Shown: positions 44,644 through 53,429 of the stretch, piece by piece
How positions within the stretch are numbered: position 1 is the stretch's first letter
Layout of the letters: the number at the start of each line of letters is the position of its first letter
Assembly: GCA_947475295.1 (NCBI GenBank)
Contig: CANJLF010000005.1
Location: 62,001-126,000 of the forward strand
DNA: 64,000 bases
Origin: Fidelibacterota bacterium
Lineage (GTDB): Bacteria > Pseudomonadota > Alphaproteobacteria > Rhodospirillales > Rhodospirillaceae
Direction: 5' to 3'
Notes under the pieces: generated by a model
What the model saw: the letters and a program-made list of their open reading frames with translations, nothing else
Told to the model about the DNA's origin: nothing
Databases searched by the model: none
Translations under genes and position numbers: made by a program

Positions 44644-44752
44644 GACATTCGTTCCTATGAGCTCGACTTGCGCATAATTATGTACGCCATCCGCCCAACT
44701 TTTTCCAACGGGCCTTTCCAACGCCCGCCAACTCACTCTTAGGGCCGCCCCG

Positions 44753-45125
44753 CTATGGTCGCCAAGCATCGACAATACGGCGCGGAATCAGGCCGCCAGC
44801 CAGAATCATCACATCAAAGCGCACATTACAGTCGGCCAGGTCCGGTCGACGTTGGAGATAGACTTCGGCGCTGCGTGCGATGCGGGCGCGCTGCGCCGCC
44901 GTGACGGATTCGGCGCCAGTGTCCCATATCCGCCCGGGCTTTGACTTCGACGAAGGCGATCGTGCGGCCACGCCGCGCAACAATATCGACTTCCCCAAGC
45001 CCGCTTCCCTTTTTTGCCTTCATGCGCCGCGCCAGGATGCGCCAGCCTGTGAGCCGCAAGGCAATCACGCTCAGCGTCTCCGCCCATCGTCCGCGTTTTT
45101 CGGCGTGCGTGTGGGCGGCGGTCAT
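44753..45125 (-). pseudogene. YraN-family (UPF0102) nuclease-like protein, frameshifted
   Basis: The N-terminal part (from the ATG at 45125: [45 protein letters not shown]) is classic YraN. The family's C-terminal half ([38 protein letters not shown]) lies in the next frame, ending at 44753. The two join near 44905-44925, where one surplus base in the TGGCGCC stretch would restore the frame. Either a recent single-base lesion or a sequencing error. The start overlaps the rsmI stop by 4 bp (ATGA). Confidence 0.8.
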
Positions 45126-46111
45126 TTTTTCGCCAAGGCGAGCGCGCGCGCATAGACCGTGCGGCGCGGTTGATTGAGGGCCGTGGCCACGGCCGCCGCG
45201 GCGTCGCGCACGCTCATGGTTTTAAAGGCATCGCATAAAGACTGGTCGATGTCGGCATCGTCGGTGGCGGCTTGCGCCGCGGGTGCGCCGGCCACGACAA
45301 CCACCACCTCGCCCTTGGGCGTGGCTTCCCCCGCGTAAGCCGCGGCCAGATCGGCCAGGGATGCGCGGCGCACCTCTTCGTGCAATTTGGTCAGCTCGCG
45401 GCACACGGCGGCATCACGTGGCCCTAAGACCGCCGTCATATCCGCCAGGCTGTCGGCCAGGCGTTGGGGTGATTCGTAAAACACGAGGGTCGCTTGCAAG
45501 GCTTTGAGGGCCATAAGCGCGTCGCGGCGCGCGCCGGACTTTGAAGGTAGAAACCCGGCGAATAGCACCCGGTCCGTGGGCAGCGCCGCTACCGCCAAAG
45601 CCGCCAGCAAAGCCGAAGGCCCCGGCAAAGGAATGGCGGCGATTCCCGCTTCAGCGCAGGCACGCACCAACTTGTAACCCGGATCGGAAATCAGCGGCGT
45701 GCCGGCGTCGCTGACCAGCGCCACGGCTTCACCGGCCAACAAGCGTGCGATGATCTGCGGGCGCACGCGGTCGGCGTTATGGTCGTGATAGGGCGTCATG
45801 GGTGTGGCGATGCCAAAGCGCTGCAACAAAACCCCGGTCACGCGCGTATCTTCACAAGCGATGACGTTGACGCCGCGCAAGGTCTCGATGGCGCGCTGGG
45901 TCATATCGCCCAGATTGCCGATGGGCGTTGCCACAATGTAAAGACCCGCTGGATAAAGACTGGCGGGAAGACCCGATTTACTTGCCACATTGCCGACGTT
46001 AGGTTGGCGCGCTGCTGTCTTCTGGTCCTTGGAGTACGCCTTTGCGCCCGGTTTTACCGATTTCCCAGCGTCGTCTTGCGGCTTTAAACGTCGCCCATTT
46101 GAACTTGTCAT
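45122..46111 (-). CDS. rsmI: 16S rRNA (cytidine(1402)-2'-O)-methyltransferase RsmI
   Basis: SAM-dependent ribose methylation of C1402. It has 329 residues from the ATG at 46111; the frame to 46276 is antisense to the LpoA gene. A 55-residue low-complexity, basic N-terminus precedes the core: [85 protein letters not shown] and ELTKLHEEV. Its 5' end overlaps the start region of the divergent lipoprotein gene, an unusually tight arrangement. Confidence 0.92.
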   Translation of the reverse strand: MTSSNGRRLKPQDDAGKSVKPGAKAYSKDQKTAARQPNVGNVASKSGLPASLYPAGLYIVATPIGNLGDMTQRAIETLRGVNVIACEDTRVTGVLLQRFGIATPMTPYHDHNADRVRPQIIARLLAGEAVALVSDAGTPLISDPGYKLVRACAEAGIAAIPLPGPSALLAALAVAALPTDRVLFAGFLPSKSGARRDALMALKALQATLVFYESPQRLADSLADMTAVLGPRDAAVCRELTKLHEEVRRASLADLAAAYAGEATPKGEVVVVVAGAPAAQAATDDADIDQSLCDAFKTMSVRDAAAAVATALNQPRRTVYARALALAKK

Positions 46112-47523
46112 GGATCGGACCTGCGGTTCCGCGCATAATTGCGATACTGGGCGTCCTGGTTTTGGCCGCCTGCGGCTCGCAGCCAGACTTAGCACCCAAA
46201 GGGCCCGCAACCCAACAGGTGCAAGCCGCCAAGCCCCAATCCACCCAGCCGACCTCGACACTTCAGGCCGCGCCACAAGGACGGGCGGGCATCCTCGCGC
46301 CTAACCAGCTTATTCCCGGTCTAGCGCCCGGCGCGACCATTACGATCGGGCCTGGCGTCGCGCAGCGCCCATCGCCCGATGCCTCGGGGCTGGTGCGTGT
46401 CGGGCTGCTTGTGCCCTTGAGCGGACAGTCGGCGCCCATCGGCCAGGCCCTGCTCAATGCCGCCCAGATGGCGCTGTTTGATATCGGCGATGAACGTTTT
46501 GTGCTCCAGGCCTATGACACCAAAGGCACCGCCGAAGGTGCGGTGGCGGCTTGCAACACGGCGCTGGGCCACGGCGCGCAACTGCTTCTGGGGCCGCTAT
46601 TCTCCGCCGAGGTCAAGGCCATCGCGCCCCAGGCCGCCGCCGCCGGCGTCAATGTGGTGGCTTTTTCCACGGACCCTGCCATCGCCGGTCCCCATGTCTT
46701 TGTCATGGGCTTTCTGGTGCAGGAGCAGGTGCGCCAGATCGTGGCCTATGCCAATGCCAAGGGCCTGAAACGTTTCGCGGTGCTGGCGCCGGATTCGCCC
46801 TATGGCCAGTCGGTGGTCGAAGCCTTGAAGCAAACTGTGCCCACCCACGGCGGCGAGATGGCCCAAGTCGCTTTCTATCAGCCCGACGGCAAGGACTTAA
46901 ACGAAGTGGTCCGGAACCTCGCGTCCTTCGACCGGCGCAAGGAAGCGCTCGAGCTGCAAAAGGCCGAGCTGGCCGCCAAGGACGATGAAATTTCGCAATT
47001 GGCGTTAAAGCGCCTGGAGCGCCTCGAGACCATCGGCGAAGTGGATTTCGACACTATCCTTTTGCCCGACCAGGGCACGCGCCTAACCCAGGCCGCGACC
47101 TTGCTGCCGTTCTTCGACATCGATCCGGGCCGCGTGCAGCTTTTGGGCACGTTGTTGTGGAACACGCCGGGCCTGGGCCGCGAGCCGGTCATGATCGGCG
47201 GCGTATTCCCCGCCCCGCCACCCGACACGACGCGTCAGTTTTTCACGCGCTACCGCGAATTCTACGGCCAGGCGCCGCCGACCATCGCCACCAACGGCTA
47301 CGATGCGGTTGCTCTGGCGGCGGTTTTGTCGCGCACCGTTGCCGCCAATTCATTCTCGGTCGAAGCCATCACCGCCACCACGGGTTTCGCCGGCGTCGAC
47401 GGGATTATGCGGTTTCGGCCCGATGGTTTGTCGGAACGTGGCTTCGCGGTCATGCAAGTGACTCGTGACGGCACGACCATGGTGCAGCCCGCGCCTACGA
47501 CCTTCGAAGGGCTGCAGTTCTAG
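46099..47523 (+). CDS. LpoA-like penicillin-binding-protein activator lipoprotein
   Basis: About 474 residues, with a lipoprotein signal (VPRIIAILGVLVLAACGSQ) and a Pro/Gln linker, then a periplasmic-binding-protein type-I fold: VRVGLLVPLSGQSAPIGQALLNAAQMALFD, LLLGPLFSAEVKAIAP, GVNVVAFSTDPAIAG and VAYANAKGLKRFAVLAPDSPYG. This class activates peptidoglycan synthases, known best in gamma-proteobacteria. The start is uncertain: no ATG is in frame before the signal peptide, and TTG codons at 46099 or 46105 are the best candidates. The 5' end overlaps rsmI (antisense). Confidence 0.78.
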   Translation: MNLSWIGPAVPRIIAILGVLVLAACGSQPDLAPKGPATQQVQAAKPQSTQPTSTLQAAPQGRAGILAPNQLIPGLAPGATITIGPGVAQRPSPDASGLVRVGLLVPLSGQSAPIGQALLNAAQMALFDIGDERFVLQAYDTKGTAEGAVAACNTALGHGAQLLLGPLFSAEVKAIAPQAAAAGVNVVAFSTDPAIAGPHVFVMGFLVQEQVRQIVAYANAKGLKRFAVLAPDSPYGQSVVEALKQTVPTHGGEMAQVAFYQPDGKDLNEVVRNLASFDRRKEALELQKAELAAKDDEISQLALKRLERLETIGEVDFDTILLPDQGTRLTQAATLLPFFDIDPGRVQLLGTLLWNTPGLGREPVMIGGVFPAPPPDTTRQFFTRYREFYGQAPPTIATNGYDAVALAAVLSRTVAANSFSVEAITATTGFAGVDGIMRFRPDGLSERGFAVMQVTRDGTTMVQPAPTTFEGLQF

Positions 47524-47529
47524 AAGAAA

Positions 47530-48258
47530 TTATTGCGCGGCAGGTGCTGGGGTATCTGCCGGCGGAACCTTGGCCAAGGCATCTTTCAAATTCACGGCCG
47601 TGCGCAACTGATTGCGCTGAACAATCGCTTTGGGATTGTCGTTATCGACGCCGTAGACCGCCGCATTCCAATCTTTCCGCGGCTTAATTGCAGCGCCTTC
47701 AAAAGCTCCGCCCGCGAACAATCCGGCGGCTTTAGAATAGGCGACAATGTCTTTGCCGACATTGGTGGTCGTCGCCGCTTCCGCGCCGACGCCCAGGGTG
47801 CCGATCGTCATGCCGACGTTAGCGCCTAATTTGAATTCGTCGTCGAGCACAGCGCTCAGGCCCTTCTCGGTCAAGATCATGAAAATGATCTCAGCCGACT
47901 GCATGCCGATTTGCAGGCCGACGGAGCCCGAGGTCATGCGATAGAACGCCGGATCACCGAAGCCGCCGTCGGGAAGGCGGCTCACGAGGACGCCGTCGCC
48001 GTAGGCGCCGCCCAGGATGAATCCCGCTTTATAATATGACGGAACGATCAGAATGCCTTTGGAGCGTGCGAGCAGGTTGTCCACGTTCGGCTCGTTGTGC
48101 AGCTCCTCGCGCACGCGTTCGACGGTAATGGCGGCTTCTTCGAGCACATGCCGCGCATCGAGCACCGCATCGGCGCGGGCCGGGCTTGAAAGGGCAAGGG
48201 CCACCGGGACAAGCAGTAAGCCGCCCGTGATAGCGCGTCGTGAAAGGGATGAAGTCAT
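47530..48258 (-). CDS. SYLF/YSC84-domain protein with Tat-like signal
   Basis: A 242-residue protein of the Ysc84/SYLF lipid-binding family: VDNLLARSKGILIVPSYYKAGFILGGAYGDGVLV, FYRMTSGSVGLQIGMQSAEIIFMIL, LGANVGMTIGTLGVGAEA and AYSKAAGLFAGGAFEGAAI. The N-terminus SLSRRAITGGLLLVPVALAL has a twin-arginine motif and cleavage near SSPARA, so export by Tat is likely. Function in bacteria is unknown; phosphoinositide binding is known for eukaryotic members. Confidence 0.88.
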   Translation of the reverse strand: MTSSLSRRAITGGLLLVPVALALSSPARADAVLDARHVLEEAAITVERVREELHNEPNVDNLLARSKGILIVPSYYKAGFILGGAYGDGVLVSRLPDGGFGDPAFYRMTSGSVGLQIGMQSAEIIFMILTEKGLSAVLDDEFKLGANVGMTIGTLGVGAEAATTTNVGKDIVAYSKAAGLFAGGAFEGAAIKPRKDWNAAVYGVDNDNPKAIVQRNQLRTAVNLKDALAKVPPADTPAPAAQ

Positions 48259-48711
48259 TGCTCGGCCTCCGATGATTTTCTGCTTAGCCCAGGCTGTCCG
48301 GTAAGGCTGGGATTGCGGCGCATCCGGTCGAGCGTGTCGACCAGAAGCGTTTCCTGATAGCCTTTGGCGCCTTGATTATACATTCCCACAGCTACACAAC
48401 TATTACGAGTTCCAGCCCGGCCTTGTGGTCCGGTGCCCGTTCATTGCAAAAACACGCCAATCGGGCCGTTGTTGTACGGCCTGACCAAGCCCACATCCAA
48501 GTGAGTATATTTCATGCCACGCCATGGTGCACGGTAACCATTTGGAAAAGATTAATAAATATTCTAATTCTGGCGGCCCGACGCTAAGGAATACGTGGTT
48601 TTGGGCCGGCGCCCTTTCCGGAGCGGCCCAGGACGGCCCAAGGCCCCGGCGGGGGCGGCGGGAAGCCGCCATTTTACCACCGGCCATAACCACGCAAGGC
48701 GAGGGGATTCA
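48259..48711. other. 453-bp intergenic region
   Basis: No gene supported. A minus-strand promoter for the SYLF gene must lie at its left and a plus-strand one for the sugar-nucleotide gene at its right. A conspicuously AT-rich core (48544-48570) sits mid-way, and the right 110 bp are very GC-rich. Open frames crossing it have no family features. Confidence 0.5.
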
Positions 48712-49650
48712 GTGAAACGTATCATCGTGACAGGCGGCGCGGGGTTCATCGGCTCTCACCTCTGCGAACGGCTTCTCGCCGACGGTAACGAGGTCCTGTG
48801 CGTCGATAACTTTTTCACCGGCCGGCGCCAGAATGTCGCCAAGCTCCTGGCCAACCCGGCCTTTGAGCTGATGCGCCATGACGTCACGTTCCCGCTCTAT
48901 GTGGAAACCGACGAGATTTATAACCTCGCCTGCCCGGCCTCGCCCGTGCATTACCAATTCGATCCCGTGCAGACCACCAAGACCAGCGTGCATGGCGCCA
49001 TCAACATGCTGGGACTGGCCAAGCGCACCCGCGCCAAAATTCTGCAGGCGTCCACCAGCGAGGTTTACGGAGACCCGGCCGTCCATCCACAGGTGGAAAG
49101 CTATTGGGGCAACGTCAATCCGATCGGCCCTCGCGCCTGTTACGACGAAGGCAAGCGCTGCGCCGAAACTTTGTTCTTCGACTATTTCCGTCAGCACAAG
49201 ACGCGTATCCGCGTCGCGCGTATTTTCAATACCTACGGCCCACGCATGTTACCCAACGACGGCCGCGTGGTCTCCAACTTCATCGTTCAAGCGCTGCAGA
49301 ACCAGGACATCACCATCTACGGCAAAGGCGATCAGACCCGCTCGTTCTGTTATGCCGACGATTTGCTAGAGGGTTTTTTGCGCCTCATGGCCGCGCCCGA
49401 TGCCGTCACGGGGCCTGTGAACCTCGGCAATCCCGTGGAAAATACAATTCTGGAACTGGCCGAAAAGGTCATCGCACTATCCAAGTCTTCATCGAAGCTG
49501 GTCTATAAACCGCTTCCGCAAGACGATCCTACGCGCCGCCGTCCGGATATCACCGTGGCGCGCGAAACTTTGAAATGGGAACCGAAGACGCCGTTGGATG
49601 AAGGCCTCTCACGCACCATCCAATATTTCCGCACACTTCTGAACGCGTGA
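48712..49650 (+). CDS. UDP-glucuronate decarboxylase (UDP-xylose synthase) family
   Basis: Short-chain NAD-dependent sugar-nucleotide enzyme of 312 residues that oxidises and decarboxylates UDP-glucuronate to UDP-xylose. [21 protein letters not shown], then [50 protein letters not shown], the [10 protein letters not shown] catalytic Tyr-Lys and [20 protein letters not shown] are hallmark UXS sequences. It begins at a GTG with GAGGGG ahead. hldE follows 31 bp later, so the pair may serve LPS or exopolysaccharide sugars. Confidence 0.9.
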   Translation: MKRIIVTGGAGFIGSHLCERLLADGNEVLCVDNFFTGRRQNVAKLLANPAFELMRHDVTFPLYVETDEIYNLACPASPVHYQFDPVQTTKTSVHGAINMLGLAKRTRAKILQASTSEVYGDPAVHPQVESYWGNVNPIGPRACYDEGKRCAETLFFDYFRQHKTRIRVARIFNTYGPRMLPNDGRVVSNFIVQALQNQDITIYGKGDQTRSFCYADDLLEGFLRLMAAPDAVTGPVNLGNPVENTILELAEKVIALSKSSSKLVYKPLPQDDPTRRRPDITVARETLKWEPKTPLDEGLSRTIQYFRTLLNA

Positions 49651-49681
49651 GACAAGCCCCCGCCATGCGCAGCAAACTCAC

Positions 49682-51184
49682 ATGACCGCCCCTGGCGTTG
49701 AATCTGGCGACGACGATCTGTCCAGTTTCACGACGCTGCTGGCGGGTTTTGCCGGCCGGCGAGTGCTTTGCGTGGGCGACGTCATGGTCGACCGCTCGCT
49801 TTATGGTGATGTTAAACGCATCTCGCCCGAAGCGCCGGTGCCGGTGGTGCGCATCACGCGCGAAACCAGTGAATTGGGTGGCGCCGGAAACGTCGTGCGC
49901 AATTTGGCGGCCCTCGGCGCGCGCTGCGCTTTTGTCACCGCGGTCGGCGATGATCGGGCCGGGCGCGAGGTCGTCGACATGCTCGCCCGCCTTTCCAGCG
50001 TCGAGCCGTACTTGCGTGTTTCGCGCCAGCGCGAGACCACCGTCAAAAGCCGCTTCTTCAGTCTCGACGGCCACCATCTGCTGCGCGCCGACCGTGAAAC
50101 CGTCGCGGCCGTGTCGCGTGAGGATCTTGCCGACCTGGAGCGCGCCGTTGCGTCGCAGATCGGCGAGTTCGACGCCGTTATTCTGTCGGATTACGGCAAA
50201 GGTGTGCTGACCGGTACGCTGGCCGGAACCGCCATCGCCGCGGCGCGCAAAGCCGGAAAGCCCGTCGTGGTTGATCCCAAAGGCGCCGATTACACGCGCT
50301 ACGCCGGGGCAACTGTCATTACGCCAAACCGCACCGAGCTGGCCGAAGCCATGAATATGCCCGTGGATGGCGACGACGCCATTGTCGCCGCCGCGCAGGC
50401 TTTGCGCAAAAAGATCAGCGCCGGCGCGGTGCTGGTCACGCGTTCGGGCGAAGGCATGACCTTGGTCACCGGCGAGGACGTCCGCCATCTGCCGGCCGAA
50501 ACCCGTGAGGTGGCCGATGTCACCGGCGCCGGCGATACAGTGGTTGCGACCTTGACGCTGGCCTTGGCCGGCGGCGCGCCGTTGCCCTCGGCGGCGCGCC
50601 TTGCCAATCTTGCCGCCGGTATCGTTGTCGGCCGTCATGGGACGGCGGTCGCGACGCCCCAGGATATTGCCGCCGCCTGCCGTCAAAGCGAGCATACCAA
50701 TGCCGATCAGAAGATTGGCGACCGCACCGGCGCAATCGCCCGCGTCATGGATTGGCGGCGGCAGGGGTTAAGGGTCGGCTTCACAAACGGTTGTTTCGAC
50801 TTGCTGCATCCGGGTCACATTTCGCTTCTGCGCCAGGCGCGCGGCGCCTGCGACCGGCTTGTGGTCGGCTTGAACAGTGACGCTTCGGTCATGCGGCTGA
50901 AGGGCCCGGACCGGCCGGTGCAGAACGAAGCGGCGCGCGCCGCCGTCATGGCCTCGTTGTCGCCCGTCGACCTGGTAGTGATTTTCGGCGAAGATACGCC
51001 GCTGGCCCTGATTGAAGCGCTCAGGCCCGACGTGCTGGTCAAAGGCGCCGACTACACCCGGGCGCAAGTCGTGGGCGCTGATGTGGTAGAAAGTTACGGT
51101 GGGCGCGTCATTCTGGCGGATGTGGTGGCTTCTCATTCCACCACGGCAACCATCGCCGCCATGAAAACGGCGCGAAAGAGCTGA
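49682..51184 (+). CDS. hldE: Bifunctional heptose kinase / ADP-heptose synthase HldE
   Basis: Makes ADP-D-glycero-beta-D-manno-heptose for LPS core. It has 500 residues. The N-terminal PfkB-type kinase (about residues 1-330) shows CVGDVMVDRSLYGDVKRISPEAPVPVV, GGAGNVVRNLAALG, and the catalytic DVTGAGDTVVATL. The C-terminal nucleotidyltransferase (about 365-500) shows VGFTNGCFDLLHPGHISLL, the HxGH motif, LNSDASVMRLKG and VKGADY. Both halves look active. Confidence 0.95.
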   Translation: MTAPGVESGDDDLSSFTTLLAGFAGRRVLCVGDVMVDRSLYGDVKRISPEAPVPVVRITRETSELGGAGNVVRNLAALGARCAFVTAVGDDRAGREVVDMLARLSSVEPYLRVSRQRETTVKSRFFSLDGHHLLRADRETVAAVSREDLADLERAVASQIGEFDAVILSDYGKGVLTGTLAGTAIAAARKAGKPVVVDPKGADYTRYAGATVITPNRTELAEAMNMPVDGDDAIVAAAQALRKKISAGAVLVTRSGEGMTLVTGEDVRHLPAETREVADVTGAGDTVVATLTLALAGGAPLPSAARLANLAAGIVVGRHGTAVATPQDIAAACRQSEHTNADQKIGDRTGAIARVMDWRRQGLRVGFTNGCFDLLHPGHISLLRQARGACDRLVVGLNSDASVMRLKGPDRPVQNEAARAAVMASLSPVDLVVIFGEDTPLALIEALRPDVLVKGADYTRAQVVGADVVESYGGRVILADVVASHSTTATIAAMKTARKS

Positions 51185-51209
51185 AGCGGAAAAAAGAGGG
51201 ACGGGCATT

Positions 51210-51608
51210 ATGACCCGTATTCTCAGAATCATCTGTGGCGCCACTTTGGTTTCCGCGCTCGCGGGTTGCGAACACAATGGCAAGACCTTTCCCGATTTTC
51301 AGTGCACCGGCAAAGTCCCAGCGGTCGCCAAGATCTTTGCGGAAGATCCGCCGGCCATTCGCCAGCCTGTGCTTCCGGAAATGCTCGTCAACTGCCGCGG
51401 TCACGTATATGTGCCCGCTCTCGGCATGGTCTTCGTTCCGCGCGGCAAAGAGGTGCCCAAGAGCGGCCAATTCCTGCGGGAAGAACGCTTGACGCCGCCG
51501 TATCGCATTATTCCGGCGGGGGCTCGCGTCAGCACGGATCAAAGCCCGACGCGCCTCAATGTCGAACTGGACAAGCTCAACCGCATCATCGGCTTTTATT
51601 GCGGCTGA
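51210..51608 (+). CDS. Lipoprotein with peptidase-inhibitor I78-like C-terminus
   Basis: A 132-residue predicted lipoprotein: signal ILRIICGATLVSALAGC with a lipobox ending in Cys20. The first half is unfamiliar (a CTGKVPAVAKIF segment and NCRGHVYVPALGMVFV). The C-terminal 35 residues resemble I78-family elastase inhibitors: YRIIPAGARVSTDQSPTRLN, VELDKLNRIIGFYCG, including the terminal Cys-Gly. Family length is usually similar, so the inhibitor fold is plausible, but the N-terminal half differs. It may defend against extracellular proteases. Confidence 0.7.
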   Translation: MTRILRIICGATLVSALAGCEHNGKTFPDFQCTGKVPAVAKIFAEDPPAIRQPVLPEMLVNCRGHVYVPALGMVFVPRGKEVPKSGQFLREERLTPPYRIIPAGARVSTDQSPTRLNVELDKLNRIIGFYCG

Positions 51609-51615
51609 TTAAGCT

Positions 51616-52102
51616 CTAGGCGCGCGGATTAATCACCGACGACAATCGCTGGCCGGCGGCTAGAGCGAAGCGCAAAGTCAGCGCCTTGCGCCGGCTGGCG
51701 TGCAGTGGATGATGGGGTGCTTCGCGTAAGACCGCCGCCGAATGGGCGTCGGCCACGACCACGCCGCAGGTCACGGGAAGGATCTGCCAGGGAAATGCGG
51801 CGGCACGGCGAAAGAAAATCCGTCGCAGTACGGCACACATACTCCAGCCACTTGGCATCGCCGCGAAAATCCTCCGGCGTGCTTTTGACTTCCACCATCA
51901 GAATCGTCCCGGCGCTGTTGAGGCCCACCACGTCGGCGCGCCGGTCATTACCCAGCTTGAACTCGGTCAGGCTGGCAAAGCCCCTGGACCTCGAACCAGC
52001 GCGCCACACCCCCCGGGTCACTGCGGCTATAACAGCCGCCCGCGGGGGTCTAACTTGCGCAGGTTTGCGCTGAAATGGCGGGCTAGAGCTAGAAATGTTC
52101 AT
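51616..52102 (-). pseudogene. mmcB: MmcB-family DNA-repair protein with several frame disruptions
   Basis: The MmcB fold is recognisable but spread over frames. From the ATG at 52102: RPPRAAVIAAVTRG, TEFKLGNDRRADVVG, TILMVEVKSTPEDFRGDAKW. The phrase RWFEVQG sits out of frame near 51985-52000, CDGFSFAVPPHFP near 51800-51830 is in another frame, and the end (PWQILPVTCGVVVADAHSAAVLREAP) is in a third. Likely lesions fall at short repeats (GTGTG twice, GGGG, CCC). Either a very recent pseudogene or a stretch of poor sequence. Confidence 0.78.
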
Positions 52103-52295
52103 CTAATGTTCTCCTCCCAGGCGCTTTACGTCTGTCGTTGGAAGAGTGCAAGACAGCCCTGGGCCGGGGTCGCTGCGACCGGGCCGCAAGGCAGCCATGC
52201 ACAGCCCGGCTTTATTTCGGCAGCCAAATCAGTATGGTAGCGCCGCATTGCACAGCCCGGCCCAGCATAATGCCGGATTTGCCAAAGGTAGCAGC

Positions 52296-52835
52296 GTGGT
52301 CAAAGTAATCCGGGCAAAGCTTCACGGCATCAGGGTGACTGGCGCCGATCTGCATTACCACGGCTCCATCACGCTCGATCCCGACCACGCTGTGGCCGCC
52401 GGACTTTACCCCACCGAGTTCGTCGATATCTGGAACAAGAATTCCGGCGCGCGGCTTTCCACCTACATCATTTACGGCGCGCCCGGTTCGCGCTGCTGTG
52501 TGCTCAACGGCGCCGCGGCCCGCACCTGCCAGGTCGGCGACGAGCTGATTATCGCGGCCTCGGCCCACGTGTCGCCGGCCGAGCTTTATCAATTGAAGCC
52601 CCGCATCCTGACCTTTACGCCGGACAACGAAGTCGACCAGATGCTCTACTACGAGGTCTTCAAGAGCGAGGCGCGGGAGTTCGATTTCCGCATTGTCGAT
52701 ACCACCAAGAACCGTCCCGCCAGCGCACACAATTATGCCAACGTCGATGTCCGCGCAATTTGCGCCGCTCTGAAGGACAAGGGCTTCTCCGACGTCGATG
52801 TCGCATCTTTCGTCGAGAAGTTCCTGAGCCGCTAG
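52296..52835 (+). CDS. panD: Aspartate 1-decarboxylase with C-terminal extension
   Basis: Makes beta-alanine for pantothenate synthesis, with a pyruvoyl cofactor formed by self-cleavage. It has 179 residues from a GTG at 52296 with AAAGG ahead. The core (about residues 1-125) has KVIRAKLHGIRVTGADLHYHGSITLD (cleavage at Gly23-Ser24), VDIWNKNSGARLSTYIIYG and NGAAARTCQVGDELII. Residues 126-179 (KNRPASAHNYANVDVRAI and so on) are an extension not in the standard enzyme of about 126 residues; its role is unknown. Confidence 0.9.
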   Translation: MVKVIRAKLHGIRVTGADLHYHGSITLDPDHAVAAGLYPTEFVDIWNKNSGARLSTYIIYGAPGSRCCVLNGAAARTCQVGDELIIAASAHVSPAELYQLKPRILTFTPDNEVDQMLYYEVFKSEAREFDFRIVDTTKNRPASAHNYANVDVRAICAALKDKGFSDVDVASFVEKFLSR

Positions 52836-52880
52836 CCGTTCCGTAGGCAGTTTGGCCTCGCGCGCGTTACGCTTTAGGCC

Positions 52881-53429
52881 ATGTCGACGCTCGTCCTCAC
52901 GCCTCTGCTGCTGCCCATCGCCACCCGGCGACTTATCATCCGCGATTACACCGTGGACGACGCCGGCGCAGTTTTTTCCTATGTTCAGGACCCGGCCTAT
53001 TGGCAATACCAAAGCGCCAACGCGCCCACAGCGGCGCAGATCGAAGCCCTGATGCAGTGGGTAGTGAAAAATCAGGGCGTAAGCCCGCGCCTGATGCATT
53101 TCCTTGCCGTCGTCCGCAAGGACACCGGTGAAATCGTCAGCGAGGCGGTGCTGAAGATCATCAATCCGGGCGAACGTCAGGGCGAGATCGGTTTCGGTGT
53201 GGCGCCCAAGTCCTGGAAGCAGGGCTTTGGCAGCGAAATCGCCGGGGCGATTCTCGATGCCGCTTTCCAGCATTTCAAGCTCCACCGCGTCGCCGGCCAG
53301 TGCAGCCCCGACAACAAAGGCTCCATCCGCGTCATCCATTTCGCCCGCGGCAAATGGTGGAGCACGCTGATCTACGACATCCTTGATCAGGAATACGCCA
53401 AGATCAAAAGCGTGATGAAGAAGGCCTAG
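52881..53429 (+). CDS. GNAT N-acetyltransferase, RimJ/RimL type, with internal deletion
   Basis: A 182-residue acetyltransferase-like protein: TRRLIIRDYTVDDAGAVFSYVQDPAYW, IGFGVAPKSWKQGFGSEIAGAI (acetyl-CoA region), FKLHRVAGQCSPDNKGSIRVI. In the family SIRVM is followed by an EKLG-M-x-x-EG-x-LR segment of about 15 residues; here SIRVI runs directly into HFARGKWWSTLIYDILDQEY. The reading frame is kept, so this looks like a precise in-frame deletion. It may impair activity. The stop overlaps the convergent aminotransferase gene by 4 bp. Confidence 0.8.
   Translation: MSTLVLTPLLLPIATRRLIIRDYTVDDAGAVFSYVQDPAYWQYQSANAPTAAQIEALMQWVVKNQGVSPRLMHFLAVVRKDTGEIVSEAVLKIINPGERQGEIGFGVAPKSWKQGFGSEIAGAILDAAFQHFKLHRVAGQCSPDNKGSIRVIHFARGKWWSTLIYDILDQEYAKIKSVMKKA

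Noticed and set aside
48372-48587. 71-aa plus-strand frame in the 453-bp gap
   Set aside because: Composition is atypical (many His, Trp, Thr), no upstream ribosome-binding site and no family match.
52146-52295. 50-residue N-terminal extension of PanD
   Set aside because: The extension lacks family similarity and contains low-complexity repeats; the GTG at 52296 has a ribosome-binding site and gives the normal N-terminus.
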